From Archangiaceae bacterium (lineage in GTDB: Bacteria; Myxococcota; Myxococcia; Myxococcales; Myxococcaceae): a stretch of 64,000 bases of DNA. This document shows, piece after piece, positions 59,433 through 64,000 of the stretch. How positions within the stretch are numbered: position 1 is the first letter of the stretch; each line of letters begins with the position of its first letter. The translations under genes and the position numbers were made by a program. The stretch is from the NCBI GenBank assembly GCA_016714225.1, contig JADJNS010000001.1, positions 682,001 through 746,000 on the forward strand, written 5' to 3'. The notes under the pieces are model-generated. The model saw only the letters and a program-made list of their open reading frames with translations. It did not search any database and was not told the DNA's origin.

Positions 59433-60137
59433 TCAGCGCAGCCGTACCCGCATGGGAATGGTCGCCGCGCCCAGCGCCACCCCGGTCTCGCCGTTCACCA
59501 GGCGCAGGTCGAACTCGACCTTCTCTTCGCGGCTGGGCACGCCCTGAAAGTAGATGAACCCGTCGACGTGACCGCCGGCCTCGAGCACACCCTCGGGCAG
59601 CGCCTCGGAGATCATGTCTTCGGTGGGCAGCTGCTGGGGCCAGGCGTACGTGCCGTAGTCTGAATACGGAAAGGGAAAGCCCCAGGTGGCGTAGCCCGGG
59701 TAGTACGGCCCGTAGTGGGGCGCGATGTAGTAGCCGCGCTGGTGAAAGCGGGGCGTCACCCGGGCCGGCTGCCTGCCGCGGCGGTAGTCGACCCGCGTGG
59801 GCTGAGCGGTCTCGACCGCGCCCACCGGCATCTGGGCCTGCAGCGGAGAGATGGCGGTGTAGCGCATGCCGGTATCTCCCTTCAGGGTGAAGTCGCGGTA
59901 GGCGACGCGCAGCGGCGCGGTGCCGACGTTGTCGAGGCTCACGTGCAGCGGGGTGAGCACCTCGGCCAGGTCGAAGGGGTTCGACTTCCACGCCTGGCCG
60001 TTGATGGCCACCTGTACCTGTTGGTTCTGGGTGACTGCGACCCGCGGCGAGAGGGTCTGGGCGGTCTCATCAGGCACCAGCACAGGCTCGAACGCGCACG
60101 CGGCGAAAAACAGCGACAGCAACGCGATGCACTTCAT
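59433..60137 (-). CDS. Hypothetical lipoprotein
   Basis: A 234-residue predicted lipoprotein (lipobox FFAAC, Cys14), which places the start at the ATG at 60137. A beta-rich domain (RVAVTQNQQVQVAINGQAW, PLRVAYRDFTLKGDTGMRY) is followed by a Tyr/Pro/Gly-rich section (YYIAPHYGPYYPGYATWGFP) and ends in strands. Likely surface or periplasmic; function unknown. AGGAGTCGCAA precedes the start. Confidence 0.78.
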   Translation of the reverse strand: MKCIALLSLFFAACAFEPVLVPDETAQTLSPRVAVTQNQQVQVAINGQAWKSNPFDLAEVLTPLHVSLDNVGTAPLRVAYRDFTLKGDTGMRYTAISPLQAQMPVGAVETAQPTRVDYRRGRQPARVTPRFHQRGYYIAPHYGPYYPGYATWGFPFPYSDYGTYAWPQQLPTEDMISEALPEGVLEAGGHVDGFIYFQGVPSREEKVEFDLRLVNGETGVALGAATIPMRVRLR

Positions 60138-60233
60138 TTGCGACTCCTGCAGCTGGCAATAACCGCTGGCGTGACCGGGCGCCTTCTCCGTTCGCACTTG
60201 CCAGCAGGCGTGATGAAGCGCGAGAAGGCGCCC

Positions 60234-60956
60234 ATGGGTCGCATCTTCGAGAAGCGCAAGACGACGATGTTCGCGCGGTGGAACCGCATGGCGAAGCTGT
60301 TCACCCGCGTCGCCAAAGACATCGCCATCGCGGTGAAGTCGGGCGGCACCGACCCCAACCACAACCCTGCGCTGCGCCGTGCGCTGCAGAACGCGCGCGC
60401 CGGCAACATGCCGAAGGACAAGGTCGACGCCGCCATCAAGCGCGCCACGGGCCAGGAGCAGAAGGCCTACGAAGTGGTCATCTACGAAGGCTACGCGCCG
60501 CACGGCATCGCGGTGCTGGTCGAGGCCGCCACCGACAACGTGACCCGCACGGTGGCGAACGTGCGCATGCACTTCAAAGACTGGGGCGGCAACATGGGCG
60601 CCACCGGCAGCGTCGGCTACATGTTCAAGCACATGGGCGTGTTTCGCCTCGCGCCCGACGGCCTCAACGCCGACGAGCTCGAGCTCGAGCTGATCGACCA
60701 CGGCCTGCAGGAGCTCGGCGAGACCACCGGTGAGAAGGGCGAGAAGCAGCTGCTGATTCGCTGCGACTTCACCGACTTCGGCAAGCTGCAGCACGTCATC
60801 GAGGCCAAGGGCATCACCCCCCTCTCGGCCGAGAGCGAGTACGTGGCCGAGAACCTGCTCGAGCTGCCCGAAGAGAAGGCCACCGAGGTGCTCAAGATGG
60901 TCGACGCGCTCGAGCAGGACGAAGACGTGCAGCACGTCTTCCACAACCTCAAGTAG
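60234..60956 (+). CDS. YebC/PmpR-family protein
   Basis: A 240-residue member of the YebC family, whose members either regulate transcription or relieve ribosome stalling at polyproline. Blocks seen: AKLFTRVAKDIAIAVKSGG (near 27-45), LRRALQNARAGNMPKDKVDAAIKRA, GYAPHGIAVLVEAATDNVTRT and GNMGATGSVGYMF. The N-terminus (MGRIFEKRK) is like the YeeN-type branch rather than the MAGHSKW type. The ATG at 60234 has GAGAAGGCGCCC before it; a second ATG at 60213 does not fit the family start. Confidence 0.93.
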   Translation: MGRIFEKRKTTMFARWNRMAKLFTRVAKDIAIAVKSGGTDPNHNPALRRALQNARAGNMPKDKVDAAIKRATGQEQKAYEVVIYEGYAPHGIAVLVEAATDNVTRTVANVRMHFKDWGGNMGATGSVGYMFKHMGVFRLAPDGLNADELELELIDHGLQELGETTGEKGEKQLLIRCDFTDFGKLQHVIEAKGITPLSAESEYVAENLLELPEEKATEVLKMVDALEQDEDVQHVFHNLK

Positions 60957-60981
60957 TGGTGCTCGCGAGAGCGCCTTCGGC

Positions 60982-60987
60982 TAGACA
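60982..60987 (+). promoter_or_regulatory. Candidate -10 box for the beta-oxidation gene
   Basis: TAGACA ends 8 nt before the ATG at 60996. The preceding YebC gene stops only 26 nt upstream of the box, so this would be an internal promoter. Confidence 0.4.
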
Positions 60988-60995
60988 CCCGGGCC

Positions 60996-63344
60996 ATGAG
61001 CGCTCAACGCATTCGCAAGGTCGCGGTTCTCGGTTCTGGCGTGATGGGCAGCGGCATCGCCGCGCACGTCGCCAACGCCGGCATTCCGGTGTTGATGCTC
61101 GACCTGGACAAGAAGTTCGTCGACAACGCCATGGCGAACCTGCGCAAGCAGAAGCCGGCGCCGCTGTTCTCGCTCGCCGCGCTGCCGCTCATCGAGACCG
61201 GCACCTTCGACAAAGACCTCAGCCGCATCAGCGAGTGTGACTGGGTGGTCGAGGTGGTGAAAGAAGACCTCAAGATCAAGCAGGGCCTGTTCGCGAAGGT
61301 CGAGCCGCTGCTCAAGCCCGACGCCATCATCAGCTCGAACACCTCGGGCATGTCGATCAAAGGCATGACCGAGGGCCGCAGCAAGTCGTTCAAGCAGCGC
61401 TTCCTGGTGACGCACTTCTTCAACCCGGTGCGCTACATGAAGCTGCTCGAGCTGGTGCCGGGCGAAGAGACCGACCCCGCGGTGTGGAAGCGGCTGGCCG
61501 AGTTCGGCGAGCGCACCCTGGGCAAGGGCATCGTCTACGGCAAAGACACCACCAACTTCATCGCCAACCGCATCGGCACCTACGGAATGATGCGCACCCT
61601 GCAGCGCATGATGGCCGAGGGGCTGACCATCGAAGAGGTCGACAAAATCTGCGGCCCCGCGCTCGGCCGCCCCAAGTCGGCGGTGTTCCGCACCGCTGAC
61701 CTGGTGGGGTTGGACACGCTCTTTCACGTCACCAAGAACTGCTACGACTCGCTGACCCAAGACGACGAGCGCGACACCTTCAAGCCGCCCGAGTTTCTCA
61801 ACCAGATGGTCGCGAAGGGCATGCTGGGCGACAAGACCCAGGGCGGCTTCTACAAGAAGGACAAGAAGGGCGACGGCGAGAAAGAGATTCTCGCGCTCGA
61901 CCTGAACACGCTCACGTACCGGCCGCAGAACAAGGTGCGGTACGAGTCGCTGGGCGCGATTCGCGAAATCGAGTCGCTCACCGAGCGCATCTCGACCTTC
62001 CTCTCGCACACCGACAAGGCGGCGAAGTTCGCCGAGGTCGTCACGCTCGAGACGCTGGCCTACGCCTCGCGCCACCTCACCGAGATCGCCGACGACTACG
62101 TGAACGTCGACCGCGCGCTGCGCTGGGGCTTCGCGTGGGACATCGGCCCCTTCGAGACCTGGGACGCCATCGGGGTGAAGAAGGGCCTCGAGCGCATGAA
62201 GGCGCTGGGCATTCGGCCGGCCGCGTGGGTCGAAGAGATGGTGCAGAAGGGCCGCGACCGCTTCTACGTGACCGAGGGCACCCACGACACCTACTGGGAC
62301 GTGCGCTCGAAGTCGCCGGCCAAGGTGCCGGTGGGCAGCCGCAACATCAGCATCGACCTGCTCAAGCGGGGCAACACCAAGGTGGCGGGCAACGACAGCG
62401 CCTCGCTGTGGGACATGGGTCAGGGCGCGCTGCTGCTCGAGTTCCACTCCAAGATGAACAGCATCGATGATCAGATTACCGAGCTGATGGAGATCGCCGT
62501 CGACAAGGCCGAGCGCGAGTTCAAGGCGCTGGTCATCGGCAACGACGGCCAGAACTTCTCGGTGGGCGCCAACATCGGCGCGCTGATGATGGCGGTGGGC
62601 AGCGGCGAGTGGGAGCTGGTGAAGAACATGGTGCGCCGCTTCCAGAACGCCAACCAGCGGCTGCGCTACTCGGCGATTCCGGTGGTGACCGCTCCGTTCG
62701 GCATGACGCTGGGCGGCGGCGCCGAGGTGACCATGGCCGGCAACGCCATTCAGGCCAACGCCGAGACGTACATGGGCCTGGTCGAGGTGGGGGTGGGCCT
62801 GATTCCCGGCGGCAGCGGCAACCTGCAGCTGATGCGCAACGTGTTCGGCGCGGCGGCGGGGTCGAAAGACTTCGACGCGCTGCCGTACCTGAAGAAGCTG
62901 TTCCTCACCATCGGCACCGCGAAGGTGGCCACCTCGGCCGAAGAGGCGCGCGAGGCGGGCTTCCTGTTGGCGCAAGACGGCATCTCGATGTCGCGCGATG
63001 CGCTGCTGGCCGACGCCAAGGCGCGCGCGCTGGGCATGGCCGACGCGGGCTTCATGCCGCCGCGGCCGACCACCTTCCTGCTGCCGGGCAAGAGCGGCGC
63101 GGCGACCATCGACATGCTGCTGTATGACATGCAGCTCAACCACCAGATCAGCGAGCACGACCGCCACATCGGCAAGAAGCTCGCGTCGGTGCTCACCGGC
63201 GGCGACACCTCGGCGCAGACCCCGGTCACCGAGCAGCAGCTGCTCGACCTCGAGCTCGAGGCGTTTCTCTCGCTGTGCGGCGAAGAGAAGACCCAGGCCC
63301 GCATCATGTACATGCTCGAGAAGGGCAAGCCGCTGCGGAACTGA
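60996..63344 (+). CDS. Fused 3-hydroxyacyl-CoA dehydrogenase/enoyl-CoA hydratase
   Basis: A 782-residue bifunctional beta-oxidation enzyme. The dehydrogenase comes first: Rossmann motif GSGVMGSGIAAHVANAG (13-29) and the catalytic His140 in VTHFFNPVRYMKLLE. The hydratase is at the C-terminal side: oxyanion residues in NFSVGANIGAL, Glu577 in GGGAE and Glu597 in VEVGVGLIPGGSG. The two Glu are 20 residues apart, as in E. coli FadB (119 and 139). Domain order is dehydrogenase first, like Bacillus FadN rather than FadB. No thiolase gene follows. Confidence 0.95.
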   Translation: MSAQRIRKVAVLGSGVMGSGIAAHVANAGIPVLMLDLDKKFVDNAMANLRKQKPAPLFSLAALPLIETGTFDKDLSRISECDWVVEVVKEDLKIKQGLFAKVEPLLKPDAIISSNTSGMSIKGMTEGRSKSFKQRFLVTHFFNPVRYMKLLELVPGEETDPAVWKRLAEFGERTLGKGIVYGKDTTNFIANRIGTYGMMRTLQRMMAEGLTIEEVDKICGPALGRPKSAVFRTADLVGLDTLFHVTKNCYDSLTQDDERDTFKPPEFLNQMVAKGMLGDKTQGGFYKKDKKGDGEKEILALDLNTLTYRPQNKVRYESLGAIREIESLTERISTFLSHTDKAAKFAEVVTLETLAYASRHLTEIADDYVNVDRALRWGFAWDIGPFETWDAIGVKKGLERMKALGIRPAAWVEEMVQKGRDRFYVTEGTHDTYWDVRSKSPAKVPVGSRNISIDLLKRGNTKVAGNDSASLWDMGQGALLLEFHSKMNSIDDQITELMEIAVDKAEREFKALVIGNDGQNFSVGANIGALMMAVGSGEWELVKNMVRRFQNANQRLRYSAIPVVTAPFGMTLGGGAEVTMAGNAIQANAETYMGLVEVGVGLIPGGSGNLQLMRNVFGAAAGSKDFDALPYLKKLFLTIGTAKVATSAEEAREAGFLLAQDGISMSRDALLADAKARALGMADAGFMPPRPTTFLLPGKSGAATIDMLLYDMQLNHQISEHDRHIGKKLASVLTGGDTSAQTPVTEQQLLDLELEAFLSLCGEEKTQARIMYMLEKGKPLRN

Positions 63345-63459
63345 AGGCCACCCCGTTGGGCCTGGGGCAGGGGTGACCCCCCGTCACTTCTGACCCTGGG
63401 GGCGTACAGCGATTCTGGGTGGATCAGCGCGGCGTCGGGTTTGCTGTGGGTTGGGGGCC

Positions 63460-63909
63460 ATGAGTGACCCGCAGCCCCAGAAGTCTCGTCGCATTCTCAT
63501 CGTCGACGATGAAGAGGGCGTCACCACCGCGCTCAAGCGCGCGCTCAAGCGCGAAGGGTACGACATCTCGACCTGCAACGACCCGCGCGAGGCGCTGGCG
63601 CTGCTCAAGACCGAGACGTTCGACCTGGTCATCTCGGACCACCTGATGCCGGGCATGACCGGCCTCGAGTTCACCAAGCTGGTGCGCGACCGCTACCCCG
63701 ACATGCTGCGGCTGATGCTCACGGGTCAGCCCGACACCGACATGGTGATTCAGGCCATCAACCACGGCGAGGTGTACCGCTTCGTCAAGAAGCCGTGGAA
63801 CGACCTGGAGCTGAAGGTGACGCTCAGCTTCGCCTTCGAGCACCTCGACGAGATGCGCGAGACCCGCCGGGTGGGGCAGGTGGTGCGCCGGTGGAACTCC
63901 ATCTTCTAG
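63460..63909 (+). CDS. Single-domain response regulator
   Basis: A 149-residue receiver domain: acid pair Asp16/Asp17 (LIVDDEEG), phospho-acceptor Asp60 (VISDHLMPG), switch Thr88 (LMLTGQP) and Lys110 (VKKPW). A short C-terminal helical extension (EHLDEMRETRRVGQVVRRW) carries no output domain. The PxxTD and NHGEVYRFVKKPW pattern is like receivers associated with HD-GYP or PAS proteins. No histidine kinase gene is in the window. The ATG was chosen at 63460. Confidence 0.93.
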   Translation: MSDPQPQKSRRILIVDDEEGVTTALKRALKREGYDISTCNDPREALALLKTETFDLVISDHLMPGMTGLEFTKLVRDRYPDMLRLMLTGQPDTDMVIQAINHGEVYRFVKKPWNDLELKVTLSFAFEHLDEMRETRRVGQVVRRWNSIF

Positions 63910-63918
63910 AAGCCCTGT

Positions 63919-63924
63919 TAACCT
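63919..63924 (+). promoter_or_regulatory. Candidate -10 box for the last gene
   Basis: TAACCT ends 10 nt before the TTG at 63935. The identical hexamer precedes the leaderless gene at 27466. Confidence 0.4.
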
Positions 63925-63934
63925 CAGGGGCCGC

Positions 63935-64000
63935 TTGGCCCTTCAGCTCTCCAGGTTGCCCTTGCTCTGCGCGCTCTGCGTGGCGGCCGCGGCGCGCGCC
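63935..64000 (+). CDS. 5' end of an exported-protein gene (partial)
   Basis: Only 22 codons are visible and the gene runs off the window. Translated from TTG at 63935 they give a classic signal peptide (ALQLSRLPLLCALCVAAAARA, with possible cleavage after ARA). The TTG follows a TAACCT box by 10 nt. A later GTG (63980) would remove most of the signal, so TTG is preferred. Function cannot be told. Confidence 0.45.
   Translation, partial: MALQLSRLPLLCALCVAAAARA

Noticed and set aside
60981..63167. A 728-residue open frame antisense to the beta-oxidation gene
   Set aside because: The sense strand encodes a well-conserved enzyme with all catalytic residues; the antisense frame has no recognisable domain.

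Overview
The window is a GC-rich chromosomal segment with about 56 protein genes, and it reads like a predatory or soil myxobacterium (phylum Myxococcota). The support is indirect but consistent. There are many surface lipoproteins built from cysteine-rich repeats (Myxococcus-type CGDG...CDDGN repeats), RCC1 and kelch propellers, ECF sigma factors, very long TPR proteins and strong third-position G/C. I assign no genus. No rRNA, tRNA, CRISPR array, transposase, integrase or phage gene was seen, and composition is even, so this looks like ordinary chromosome rather than an island.

Layout. 0-9 kb: an SDR/START-domain pair, a CDDGN-repeat lipoprotein, tryptophan 2,3-dioxygenase, and a CASTOR/POLLUX-like ion channel translationally coupled to a kelch propeller. 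9-17 kb: a B12-binding radical SAM enzyme, small unknowns, an RCC1 lipoprotein, an Mpo1-like membrane protein, a ferritin-like protein, MogA, dCTP deaminase and a secreted nuclease. 17-22 kb: cassette A (haem-c lipoprotein, beta-barrel-like protein, ECF sigma, membrane TPR protein, Cys-rich lipoprotein). 22-37 kb: orphan atpH, an Hsp70, a lectin-like lipoprotein, modABC, an RpoH-like sigma factor with rtcB, a 964-residue methionine-rich repeat protein and a metallo-beta-lactamase-fold lipoprotein. 37-48 kb: one 3745-residue TPR protein. 48-56 kb: exported proteins and cassette B, a second copy of the barrel/ECF/membrane-protein module with a different haem-c protein. 56-64 kb: a membrane protein, a 650-bp repeat-filled gap, a cupin-like protein, a YebC-family protein, a fused beta-oxidation enzyme, a response regulator and the start of one more gene.

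Most interesting items. (1) Two diverged copies of a probable envelope-signalling module, each joined to a c-type haem lipoprotein and each carrying a REP-like insert inside a reading frame. (2) A recurring TANNNT box 6-12 nt before start codons, which suggests widespread leaderless or near-leaderless transcription. (3) Non-coding repeats: 271-273-bp direct repeats with 20-bp palindromes at 57.4-58.0 kb, and a 29-bp perfect inverted repeat at 36.03-36.20 kb. (4) The giant TPR protein and the methionine-rich repeat protein, neither with a recognisable function.

Start codons were chosen from lipobox or signal position, Shine-Dalgarno sequence, -10 box position or family alignment. All functions are inferred from motifs read by eye; no database search was possible.
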